Shown: positions 1-5,457 of the stretch, one piece after another
Position numbering within the stretch: the stretch's first letter is position 1
Layout of the letters: each line of letters starts with the position of its first letter
NCBI GenBank assembly: GCA_964524965.1
Contig: CAZGDY010000101.1
Coordinates: 1-6,059 of the forward strand
Length of the DNA: 6,059 nucleotides
Direction: 5' to 3'
DNA from: Kmv34 sp964524965
GTDB lineage: Bacteria; Aerophobota; Aerophobia; Aerophobales; B3-G15
The notes under the pieces: model-generated
Told to the model about the DNA's origin: nothing
Databases searched by the model: none
What the model saw: the letters and a program-made list of their open reading frames with translations, nothing else
Position numbers and translations under genes: made by a program

Positions 1-87
1 CATCTGTTCCTGAAGTTATTATCTTCTTGGTTTTAACTGAGAAATTAGTGTAGCTAATGATGGAAGGTCAGAAAAACACGTTTTTGA

Positions 88-285
88 CAATATCTCATTA
101 GGGGTTTATTGGGGAAAGGATATAGCACCTATTTTCTGATAACACTTATAGTCAGTTTGGTTCTTGGATTAATGGCAGTAAGGGCTATTGAGACTGAAAT
201 TATGGGTTTAACTGAAAGATTAATAGCTAGCTCTGTCGGGTAATACGTATTTATAATTGCTTTGAAGGCGTATTGTAACAAGTAA
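88..285 (+). pseudogene. Decayed membrane-protein fragment with one in-frame stop
   Basis: One + strand frame reads as a plausible membrane-protein tail: a hydrophobic stretch (FLITLIVSLVLGLMAV), then an amphipathic piece ending MGLTERLIASSVG, a TAA at 241-243, and in the same frame YVFIIALKAYCNK before a second stop at 283-285. The frame has no start codon with a ribosome-binding site and is closed upstream by TGA at 85-87, so it looks like the 3' end of a broken gene. The G-L-x-E-R-x pattern followed by a last hydrophobic helix recalls the C-terminus of DUF998-type membrane proteins, but that match is from memory and weak. An open frame on the opposite strand over the same bases (129-413, TTG start) has poorer protein character and is taken as its shadow. 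Chance cannot be excluded. Confidence 0.35.
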
Positions 286-596
286 GTATTCAAAGTAATT
301 CTTATGACTTGCTTTATTTTCGCAAGAGGGATTCTTCTTTGACTTACCATGCTGTAAACGGTGTTAACGCTGATAACAACTTTGACAATTCCTGGATATT
401 TAGGAGGTGCCAATCCATCATTGTATACTCTTTAACAAGTTCTTAAATTTATTTTCAATCATTTATTTTCACTAATGATACAATATTTTGCCTGACAGAG
501 AATCGGAGGGAACTTAGCTAGAAAACTAAGCAAGGCTATTTTCAAAAAGAAAAAACCTCTCTTGTTGACGCTAATATCACAAGTTACAATATTCTC
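286..596. other. Gene-free stretch with small hairpins
   Basis: No frame on either strand gives a convincing gene here. It contains two weak inverted repeats: CTTGC/GCAAG around 309-327 and CTTAG/CTAAG at 513-517 and 526-530, the latter with an eight-base loop. A TTGACG at 565-570 could be the -35 of a second, weaker promoter upstream of the riboswitch, but no good -10 sits at standard spacing. Confidence 0.4.
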
Positions 597-626
597 TTGA
601 CAATTTTTTTTTAGAGTATATATTAT
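597..626 (+). promoter_or_regulatory. Sigma-70-type promoter of the riboswitch transcript
   Basis: A perfect TTGACA (597-602) is followed by a T-rich spacer and either TATATT (619-624, 16-base spacing) or TATTAT (621-626, 18-base spacing). Transcription would begin near 632, about 40 bases before the conserved riboswitch core, which is the usual arrangement for a leader RNA. The fit of position and direction raises confidence. Confidence 0.6.
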
Positions 627-670
627 TTAATGATAGAAAATAATTGAAAATATTATTTTATCTGAGAATC

Positions 671-746
671 GATAAAGGCAAACCACCTGCAAAGGTAGGG
701 ACGCAAAGCTACGGGTCGTTCTAAAAAGCGACAGCCGGGTTGCCGA
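671..746 (+). promoter_or_regulatory. Cyclic-di-GMP-I (GEMM-I) riboswitch aptamer
   Basis: The core matches the GEMM-I consensus closely. GGCAAACC (677-684) leads into a stem ACCT/AGGT (685-688 with 693-696) capped by the GNRA loop GCAA (689-692). GGGACGCAAAGC follows (698-709). A second helix pairs CGG 712-714 with CCG 735-737 and GTCGTT 715-720 with AGCGAC 727-732, and GGTTGCCG (738-745) closes the domain. By alignment with the Vibrio Vc2 aptamer, the ligand-contacting residues correspond to G677 (G20), A705 (A47) and C743 (C92). G at the position-20 equivalent fits cyclic-di-GMP; the known cGAMP-preferring variants usually have A there. The RNA family is established as a control element in 5' leaders. 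Which gene it controls here is unclear: the next good gene starts at 1293. Confidence 0.93.
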
Positions 747-771
747 AGCTCTTTGAATTAAGAGTTAGATG
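747..771 (+). promoter_or_regulatory. Possible riboswitch expression-platform hairpin over a start site
   Basis: Directly after the aptamer, CTCTT (749-753) pairs with AAGAG (760-764), extendable by a G-T and an A-T pair to 748/765 and 747/766, around loop TGAATT. The AAGAG arm lies four bases before an ATG at 769, so the hairpin could hide a weak ribosome-binding site. No T-run follows, so it is not a terminator. The frame it would control is only 22 codons (769-837), begins MRIARAEKSS and is not recognised. Confidence 0.3.
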
Positions 772-1292
772 AGAATAGCTCGAGCCGAGAAAAGTTCACG
801 TAACAGTAATTTACCTTTCCCTGCACCCATTGTTTAGATTAGTACCCATCAAACTTACCATTCTCCGCTATGTCTTTCCGGAGTTAATACTTCACATCCT
901 TAAACAACAAGATGATTTATCCTTTAGACTACTTTCTTTAGTTCCTTGTCTCAGATAAAAATTTTAAGGAGACTGAAGGTCTTTTTAAACATTCACTATT
1001 TTGCAGATAAATCCCTCGTAGTTTATTCTACAATTCTTGTTTTTGGTCAGATGTTGACACCATACTTGTCCGCATCCTCTTGTTCAAACCTTATAGCGAG
1101 GGAACATATATCCAGGCAATGAGATGGCCGGTCAGTCCAGTAACTAAATAAGCAAGAGAACTCTCGTTAGATGAAAGGGGGTGATTATATTTCAAGTTGA
1201 GTTGGAGGAAGGGCCGTATATCTTCAACGACCCTACCTTCCAGAAAGTGGTATTAAAATGAAAACCAGGAAGACAATAAGGAGGAATATATA
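772..1292 (+). other. Long untranslated or decayed region between riboswitch and protease gene
   Basis: No convincing gene. Seen here: the end of the 22-codon frame from 769; a GC-rich hairpin CTCCG/CGGAG (863-867 with 879-883); a weak terminator-like structure AAGGAGAC/GTCTTTTT (966-973 with 979-986) with two G-T pairs; an SD-like AAAGGGGGTGAT (1174-1185); a hairpin at 1207-1241; and an 11-codon frame (1258-1293) whose TAA overlaps the protease ATG. On the minus strand, short fragments at 842-880 and 1047-1166 look faintly protein-like and may be remains of old genes. If the riboswitch transcript reaches 1293, this stretch is a very long leader. Confidence 0.4.
1207..1241 (+). repeat. Inverted repeat upstream of the protease gene
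   Basis: GGAAGG (1207-1212) and CCTTCC (1236-1241) form a six-base-pair stem around a 23-base loop, about 50 bases before the protease start. No T-run follows, so it is not an intrinsic terminator. It could be a leader structure or chance. Confidence 0.3.
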
Positions 1293-2282
1293 ATGGCAAA
1301 GACAGATGCGTACGAGAAAATAATGCAGGTTACGGATAAAAAAGGAGAGGTTTTTTTTACAAAACAAAACGTCGTGGGAGTAGCAACAGGGCATAAAATC
1401 AAAGAGGAAAAAGATACAGGCGAACCTTGTATCACGGTGTTTGTATCTCAAAAACTGGACAAGACTCTTCTCAAGGATGATGATATTGTACCGAAGGAAA
1501 CCGAAGGATTCAAGACAGATATTGTGGAAACAGGTGAGATTTTTGCGGGTCCTGTTGCTCCAGAAACTGATGAGATTAATACGAGAGAAGAACTAGGTAT
1601 TGAGACGCTCCGGCAACGTATTAGACCCGCTATGGGAGGATTCAGTGTGGGGCATTACAAGATAACAGCAGGAACAATTGGTACATGCGTATACAATCTT
1701 CGTCCCTTCCCTGGTATTCCCCCACGGTACTATATCTTGAGCAACAATCATGTTCTTGCCAATTCAAATAATGCTCGTACTGGAGACCCAATCTTGCAAC
1801 CTGGTTCCTACGATGGAGGTAGAGTGCCGCAGGATGTTATTGCTCGCTTGTCTAGATTTGTTCCCATCAGATTCAAGACCTCAACTACTGCTCCTTTAAA
1901 CTATGTGGATGCAGCAATTGCCGAGGGTAATTTTCACGATCTGAATCGGGAGATATACTGGATCGGATACGTAAAGCAGGTAAGAAGTAATCCGAGGGTA
2001 GGGGATATTGTGGAAAAAACAGGAAGAACAACTAACTTTACTACCGGGAAAATCACTGCTCTCAACGCAACTTTGGATGTAAACTATGGTAGTGGCCGTG
2101 TTGCACGTTTTACCAGACAGATTGTGACTACTGCCATGTCTGCAGGCGGTGATTCGGGGAGTCTTGTGTGTGATATCAGTGAAGGAGCAGTGGGGCTTCT
2201 CTTCGCTGGTTCCTCTCAGGTTACCATTATCAATAGTATCCTGTATGTACAGGTTCTTCTTGGAATCAGACTTCATCCATAG
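1293..2282 (+). CDS. Trypsin-like serine protease with N-terminal regulatory-type domain
   Basis: A 329-residue protein with the layout of a chymotrypsin/trypsin-fold peptidase. The catalytic triad is visible: His153 in LSNNHVLA, Asp206 in YVDAAIAE, and Ser288 in AGGDSGSLV, with the oxyanion-loop glycines beside it. AGTIGTCV (126-133) fits the first strand of the protease domain, and VEKTGRTT (240-247) and VGLLFAGS (300-307) fit later core strands. Residues about 25-85 form a separate domain with CITVFVSQK and EGFKTDIVETGEI, which recurs as the whole of the next gene. The first 25 residues are charged and there is no signal peptide or membrane segment, so it is probably cytoplasmic unless exported by another route. 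ATG at 1293 is preceded by AAGGAGG (1278-1284) at good spacing. Substrate is unknown; the triad makes an active endopeptidase likely. Confidence 0.88.
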   Translation: MAKTDAYEKIMQVTDKKGEVFFTKQNVVGVATGHKIKEEKDTGEPCITVFVSQKLDKTLLKDDDIVPKETEGFKTDIVETGEIFAGPVAPETDEINTREELGIETLRQRIRPAMGGFSVGHYKITAGTIGTCVYNLRPFPGIPPRYYILSNNHVLANSNNARTGDPILQPGSYDGGRVPQDVIARLSRFVPIRFKTSTTAPLNYVDAAIAEGNFHDLNREIYWIGYVKQVRSNPRVGDIVEKTGRTTNFTTGKITALNATLDVNYGSGRVARFTRQIVTTAMSAGGDSGSLVCDISEGAVGLLFAGSSQVTIINSILYVQVLLGIRLHP

Positions 2283-2294
2283 AGGAGGAGAAAA

Positions 2295-2528
2295 ATGGGT
2301 GGAAGTATTGAAGAGGTGATATCGAAGATTCGGGATAAGTGGATGGAGATAGGAGGAGTGGAAGGAATTGGTCAGGGAAAAGTAGATGATGAGGATTGTA
2401 TTATGGTATTCGTGAGCAGGAAGGTCAATGAGATTAAGGAAAAACTCCCGGAAAAACTTGAAGGATTTGTAGTGAAGATAGAAGAGACTGGGATTATCCA
2501 ATCTCAAAACTCCAAAAAGGAAAAGTAA
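2295..2528 (+). CDS. Stand-alone paralogue of the protease N-terminal domain
   Basis: A 77-residue soluble protein of unknown function, 12 bases after the protease stop and with its own strong site AGGAGGAG (2283-2290) before ATG 2295, so the two are almost surely co-transcribed. Residues 21-68 align with protease residues 27-83. Shared blocks are V-x-G-(I/V), CI(M/T)VFVS(R/Q)K, EGF-x-(V/T)-x-I and ETG-x-I. The N-terminus adds a short helix-like segment (SIEEVISKIRDKWMEI), and the C-terminus is a charged tail ending KKEK. It lacks any protease domain, signal peptide or membrane segment. Inferred roles are binding the protease as inhibitor, activator or folding helper, or competing with its N-domain for a shared ligand. 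None is shown by the sequence. In-frame reading continues past the TAA for 34 codons to 2630, probably by chance. Confidence 0.85.
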   Translation: MGGSIEEVISKIRDKWMEIGGVEGIGQGKVDDEDCIMVFVSRKVNEIKEKLPEKLEGFVVKIEETGIIQSQNSKKEK

Positions 2529-2545
2529 GACATTGTTTTGGAAAA

Positions 2546-2593
2546 GGGATTGCCGCATCCTTTGTCGAAAGATATCCGGGATGTGGTAATCCC
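2546..2593 (+). repeat. Long intergenic hairpin with G-U pairs
   Basis: GGGATTGCCGCATCC (2546-2560) pairs along its full length with 2579-2593: 13 Watson-Crick pairs and two G-U pairs (2552/2587 and 2555/2584), around an 18-base loop; a further T2561-G2578 wobble is possible. The wobbles are stable only in + strand RNA and become A-C mismatches in the other strand, so it likely acts as RNA in this operon's transcript. No T-run follows, so it is not a standard intrinsic terminator. An mRNA 3'-end stabiliser, processing site or attenuator is possible. Confidence 0.7.
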
Positions 2594-2683
2594 TGAACAA
2601 AAGCTTTCAAGGGCAGAAGATACTTCATAGTGAGAAAAAAGTTTTAGAAAGTCCAATCCACAAAAAAAGCGAGGTGAAAAAGA

Positions 2684-3160
2684 ATGAGGAAAACAGCGTT
2701 ACTTGGAGTTATCATAGTTGCTATAGCGATGATGGTTGGAGCACAGAGTGCTCCAGCAGCGAAACCCGACCCAGTCACAGGCATAGCTAAAGGTCAGGTC
2801 ACGGACGCTCATTTCAGCGGTTTTGGTGTTACCCCCAGCGAATCTGCTAGCGGGCCTTGGAATCTGGTACTACATCTTGATGAAAGCACAATAAATTTTA
2901 TTGCTACCTGCCAGACCAGTGTAGGCATCGTGAAGGTCAGCTCAATTGGACCAGTAACATGGAATCACGACGCGACAGGTACGGTAACGATTACGGGATT
3001 GACTTTCACTGTTAAAAGCGCGGGAGTGGTAATGATATATACGGGAGAGATTACAGTGAACTCTTCAGAATTAAAGGTTGATTTTGGTTCTCCTGGCCCA
3101 ACTGGAACCGTGAACATCAAGGGGAACGTACGTCTATTCAAAGGAGTTCCTCAAAGTTAA
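2684..3160 (+). CDS. Secreted protein of unknown function
   Basis: A 158-residue protein not recognised as a known family. The N-terminus is a standard Sec signal peptide: basic MRK, a hydrophobic core at about residues 5-19, then small residues offering cleavage after A20 (VGA-QS) or A25 (APA-AK). There is no lipobox cysteine. The mature part is rich in Thr, Ser, Val and Gly with alternating hydrophobic patterns (TGTVTITGLTFTV, GTVNIKGNVRLF), so it is probably an all-beta exported domain; the single cysteine (residue 76) cannot make an internal disulfide. The start is supported by GAGGTG (2671-2676), seven bases before ATG. It lies 155 bases after the preceding gene, with the hairpin between, and ends 22 bases before a strong terminator. 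It may share the protease transcript or have its own promoter, but no clear promoter is visible. Confidence 0.85.
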   Translation: MRKTALLGVIIVAIAMMVGAQSAPAAKPDPVTGIAKGQVTDAHFSGFGVTPSESASGPWNLVLHLDESTINFIATCQTSVGIVKVSSIGPVTWNHDATGTVTITGLTFTVKSAGVVMIYTGEITVNSSELKVDFGSPGPTGTVNIKGNVRLFKGVPQS

Positions 3161-3182
3161 CTGGTTCTTCCGAGAAAGTACA

Positions 3183-3221
3183 AGAAAAGGAGGGTGGTGA
3201 AGCCCTCCTTTTCTATTTTTT
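3183..3221 (+). terminator. Intrinsic terminator after the secreted-protein gene
   Basis: A perfect 12-base-pair stem, AGAAAAGGAGGG (3183-3194) with CCCTCCTTTTCT (3203-3214), an eight-base loop, then A and six T (3216-3221). The stem is GC-rich next to the loop and the T-run is on the + side, so it ends rightward transcription from the protease/secreted-protein region. Confidence 0.93.
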
Positions 3222-3577
3222 GCCAACTAGTTTTCTTAATTACACCAAGAGATTAGCGTTTTCTATACAAAAGACGACAACTATCAATTTAATACAGGAT
3301 ATGTCCTTTCACATAGTTAGTTCTTAAAAGAGAATAAGCTAAATAAATGCATTTAATGTATAAACAGAGCTATATCAAAAACTTTTGAAGGAAAAACCGC
3401 TAAGAAAGTAATGGATAGACCCAATTCGGCGTTTTTATATAAAAATAACTTTACATGGGAGAAATTAAAAATGGCATAGGGTCTTTTATCCATATCTTCT
3501 TTTGCTTTTATATTAAATTGCGATTTAACTGACTTTATTTTTTTCGAGCTCTTTTTTAGGTGACTTGACGCGCGGTC
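3222..3577. other. AT-rich region without a convincing gene
   Basis: The only protein-like stretch is a 40-codon + strand frame at 3357-3479 containing KTFEGKTAKKVMDRPNSAF and later FTWEKLKMA before TAG. It opens directly after a TAA and has no start codon with a ribosome-binding site, so it could be the remains of a gene. The minus-strand frame at 3353-3595 is composed of biased Lys/Ser/Phe and is probably a shadow. No terminator or RNA gene was seen. Confidence 0.4.
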
Positions 3578-3605
3578 TTGACTCCAATTATCCAAATAGT
3601 ATAGT
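3578..3605 (+). promoter_or_regulatory. Sigma-70-type promoter upstream of the AlbA_2 remnant
   Basis: TTGACT (3578-3583) and TATAGT (3600-3605) are separated by 16 bases, each one mismatch from consensus. A second TTGACG lies at 3565-3570. Transcription would start near 3612 and run toward the strong ribosome-binding site at 3666-3672, which supports a real rightward promoter. Confidence 0.55.
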
Positions 3606-3665
3606 TAAAAAAAGATTTTTATCACCAGTGATTTAAGAAGGATTGTTTTTTCTTTAAATAAAAAA

Positions 3666-3710
3666 GGGGAGGTATCTTATGTGAACAACTTTGCCTTCTG
3701 GAATCAGTAA
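3666..3710 (+). promoter_or_regulatory. Strong ribosome-binding site leading to a start-stop or nine-codon frame
   Basis: GGGGAGG (3666-3672) sits six bases before ATG at 3679, but the next codon is TGA. Two bases later GTG (3681) opens a nine-codon frame (VNNFAFWNQ, TAA at 3708-3710). Neither frame is that of the AlbA_2-like sequence below. This is either the old start site of a gene that has since gained frameshifts, or a very short leader frame. Confidence 0.4.
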
Positions 3711-3724
3711 CTTGTGCATAAGAT

Positions 3725-4036
3725 TTGAAAAAACCGTGGTTATGTTTTACCTTTCGCAACCGGAAAAGACAGTTTGGTAATTTGGATGATTTAATCAAAT
3801 ATGAAAATGAACATACAGGTTTAGATTTCAAACGATCACAATATAGAAAGGAACAACATGGGAAACTTATTAAGGATATCATGTCTCTGGTAAATGCTGA
3901 CATTGAAAGTAACTGGTATATCATAATTGAAGTAAATCATCAAGCGGCTGGTGTTGGAAAAATAGTATCTATCAAAAAAGAAGAGTTTTCGGATTCTGCT
4001 ATCTATCAGCAATTAATTAGAGAGGGTGAACGTTAA
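3725..4036 (+). pseudogene. Truncated Schlafen/AlbA_2-type DNA- or RNA-binding domain protein
   Basis: The frame encodes up to 103 residues from a TTG that directly follows a stop and lacks a ribosome-binding site. The middle matches the AlbA_2 (Schlafen-type) domain: ENEHTGLDFKRSQY (27-40), then KLIKDIMSLVNA (47-58), the strand WYIIIEV (64-70) and the downstream motif DSAIYQQLI (90-98). Known proteins of this family continue well beyond YQQLI, usually with a further 20-50 residues of the domain and often an ATPase or winged-helix part; here TAA comes five codons later. The N-terminus before residue 20 is not family-like. It therefore looks broken at both ends, with the good promoter and ribosome-binding site just upstream left out of frame. 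AlbA_2 domains occur in transcription factors and in defence genes; which applies here cannot be told. A short functional version is possible but less likely. Confidence 0.6.
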
Positions 4037-4047
4037 AGAGGTGTTGG

Positions 4048-4251
4048 ATGGAATTCAGGCAAAAACTTAGAAAAGAATGGAAGAGACTGCCACTCTGGTT
4101 CATGGTATACCAAATAATCTTGATGTGCGTTCTTCAGGTTTTTCTTCTCAGACGATTAGACCTCCTTTTTACGGTTATTTTCCCGCTTCCATGGCTGATC
4201 CTCTATGTTTGCGTAACAAAAAAGGTAAAGGGTGGTAAACATGGTAGTTGA
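4048..4251 (+). CDS. Small membrane protein with two predicted segments
   Basis: A 67-residue protein of unrecognised family. Residues 1-13 are basic (KLRKEWKR), a hydrophobic segment spans about 15-33, RR marks a short turn, and a second segment spans about 38-56 (LLFTVIFPLPWLILYVCV) before a basic tail (KKVKGGKHGS). By the positive-inside rule the termini would be in the cytoplasm, although the RR turn weakens that. AAAGAGGTG (4035-4043) stands at good spacing before ATG 4048. Its stop overlaps the start of the next gene (4241 or 4232), so translation of the two is probably coupled and the products may work together in the membrane. No catalytic motif is visible. Confidence 0.75.
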   Translation: MEFRQKLRKEWKRLPLWFMVYQIILMCVLQVFLLRRLDLLFTVIFPLPWLILYVCVTKKVKGGKHGS

Positions 4252-4891
4252 GGCATATGCGCTTTTTATACATGTCGATGAAATCGTAAAAGTCGCACTA
4301 ACCATCGTATTTATCATTCACTGCCTGAAATTCAAAGGAAAACACGCAGCACTGGCATATTTTCTTGTGGGGGGATGTTATGGTTTTATTTTGGAGAATA
4401 GCGGATGGGTTTTAGGTTACTTCTTTGAGTCTGATTACATACTACAGATTGAACCTTTCGCTCCATTTGTTAATGTGCTGGGGTGGACGGCAGTGTTCTA
4501 TTTTTCTGACTCGATAGCGAGAGAAATTGTTAAGAGGATTCCAAAGCTGAAATCATCGCCCTTTTTAATAGCACTTATTGTAACTTTTATCGCGATCTCA
4601 TTTGATTTACAGATTGACCCTACTGCTACGGCTTTGGGAATGTGGGAGTGGAACGAATCCTTAACTCTCAGATTCCTTGGTGTGCCTGTAATCAATTGGG
4701 TGGCCTGGTTCTGGGCTGTATTTCCTTTCGCATACTTCCTTCACTTATTGGAGAAAAAGAAAGAGATTTCTGATGATAAGAAATTGATCCGGCTTATCAC
4801 CTCGATACCTTTTATGTTAATCATAGAATTTGTCGGGGTGGTTGGAACTATGTTCATAGTCTACCCCGGGGATTTACTTTTCTTTTGGTGA
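4241..4891 (+). CDS. CruF-like carotenoid-biosynthesis family (DUF422) membrane protein
   Basis: A polytopic membrane protein of 216 residues from ATG 4241, preferred because AAGGGTGG ends five bases before it; GTG 4232 (219 residues) is the alternative. Several hydrophobic segments are visible. Family-type signatures, numbered from 4232, are: GFILENSGWVLGYFFESDY (51-69), comparable to the E-x-x-G...G...Y motif; FDLQIDPTATALGMWEW (124-140), with the invariant DP and W-x-W; and FLGVPVINWVAWFW (148-161), matching G-V-P-x-x-N-x-x-x-W. Family members include CruF and bisanhydrobacterioruberin hydratase, which add water to a carotenoid end double bond. Many homologues occur outside pigment clusters and are uncharacterised, and no carotenoid gene is in view, so the substrate should be left open. 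Family assignment is fairly secure, activity is not. No terminator is seen downstream. Confidence 0.78.
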   Translation: MVVEAYALFIHVDEIVKVALTIVFIIHCLKFKGKHAALAYFLVGGCYGFILENSGWVLGYFFESDYILQIEPFAPFVNVLGWTAVFYFSDSIAREIVKRIPKLKSSPFLIALIVTFIAISFDLQIDPTATALGMWEWNESLTLRFLGVPVINWVAWFWAVFPFAYFLHLLEKKKEISDDKKLIRLITSIPFMLIIEFVGVVGTMFIVYPGDLLFFW

Positions 4892-5140
4892 GTGAATGAT
4901 TGTGGGTTATTTCAGTTAATCTTTTTGTTGACCATCGATTTACAGACAAAAACAATTAAAAAAAGTTATAATAATGGAATTTGCAAACTAATGTTGCAAT
5001 TGTCTATTAGTCTAGTTTAGCTTATACCCTAAATTAAATCGATATTCGATCCTAATAAACAAATTAAATAGAACAATTGGAATTTTTCTCTTAACTCAAT
5101 TATTAATTCTTTAAAACCTCTATAGGATAATGAACAGATA

Positions 5141-5180
5141 ATGAGCTCATATTACTTCTTTTTTGATTTTTAAGAGCTCA
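5141..5180. repeat. Inverted repeat of TGAGCTC
   Basis: ATGAGCTCAT (5141-5150) is a perfect 10-base palindrome, and GAGCTCA recurs at 5174-5180 as the inverted partner of TGAGCTC at 5142-5148. The loop is T-rich. It might be a paired operator or a cruciform; function is unknown. Confidence 0.4.
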
Positions 5181-5457
5181 GAATACGGCCCAAAAAAGCT
5201 TAAAACTAAAAGCAATGGTTTTATACGTTTTTTTGATTTAAGGTACGATCACACGGGGACTCGATAGGATTTTAAATTAAAATATAATGAATGATGCTAC
5301 TTTTTTTTACCTCTTATCTCTTAAAATCTTCCTCTTTTTTTATTTGTTCCTAACAACTGAAAACTTTTAATAGCTTCGATAAGGTTATTAGTTATTCATT
5401 TCTCCTCAAATTGTTAATGAATTAGTCTATATCCTAAAAAATGAATTTAAGCCAACC

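Noticed and set aside
129..413. Open minus-strand frame of 94 codons
   Set aside because: TTG start and composition less protein-like than the + strand fragment lying over it; taken as a shadow.
966..986. Terminator-like AAGGAGAC/GTCTTTTT
   Set aside because: Only four strong pairs near the loop, two G-T pairs, and the T-run is used up in the stem; too weak to call.
1083..1091. GTTCAAACC resembling a tRNA T-arm
   Set aside because: No matching stem and no anticodon or acceptor arms on either side.
1896..2600. Long minus-strand frame opposite the protease and small gene
   Set aside because: It runs opposite two well-supported + strand genes with their catalytic motifs and ribosome-binding sites; rich in Cys, His and Ser as shadows often are.
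3622..3924. Minus-strand frame of 100 codons
   Set aside because: It overlaps the AlbA_2-like motifs on the + strand, which are specific, and shows no family features of its own.
4967..4972. TATAAT in the gap after the DUF422 gene
   Set aside because: The nearest TTGACC (4928-4933) is 33 bases away, and no gene follows within a reasonable distance.
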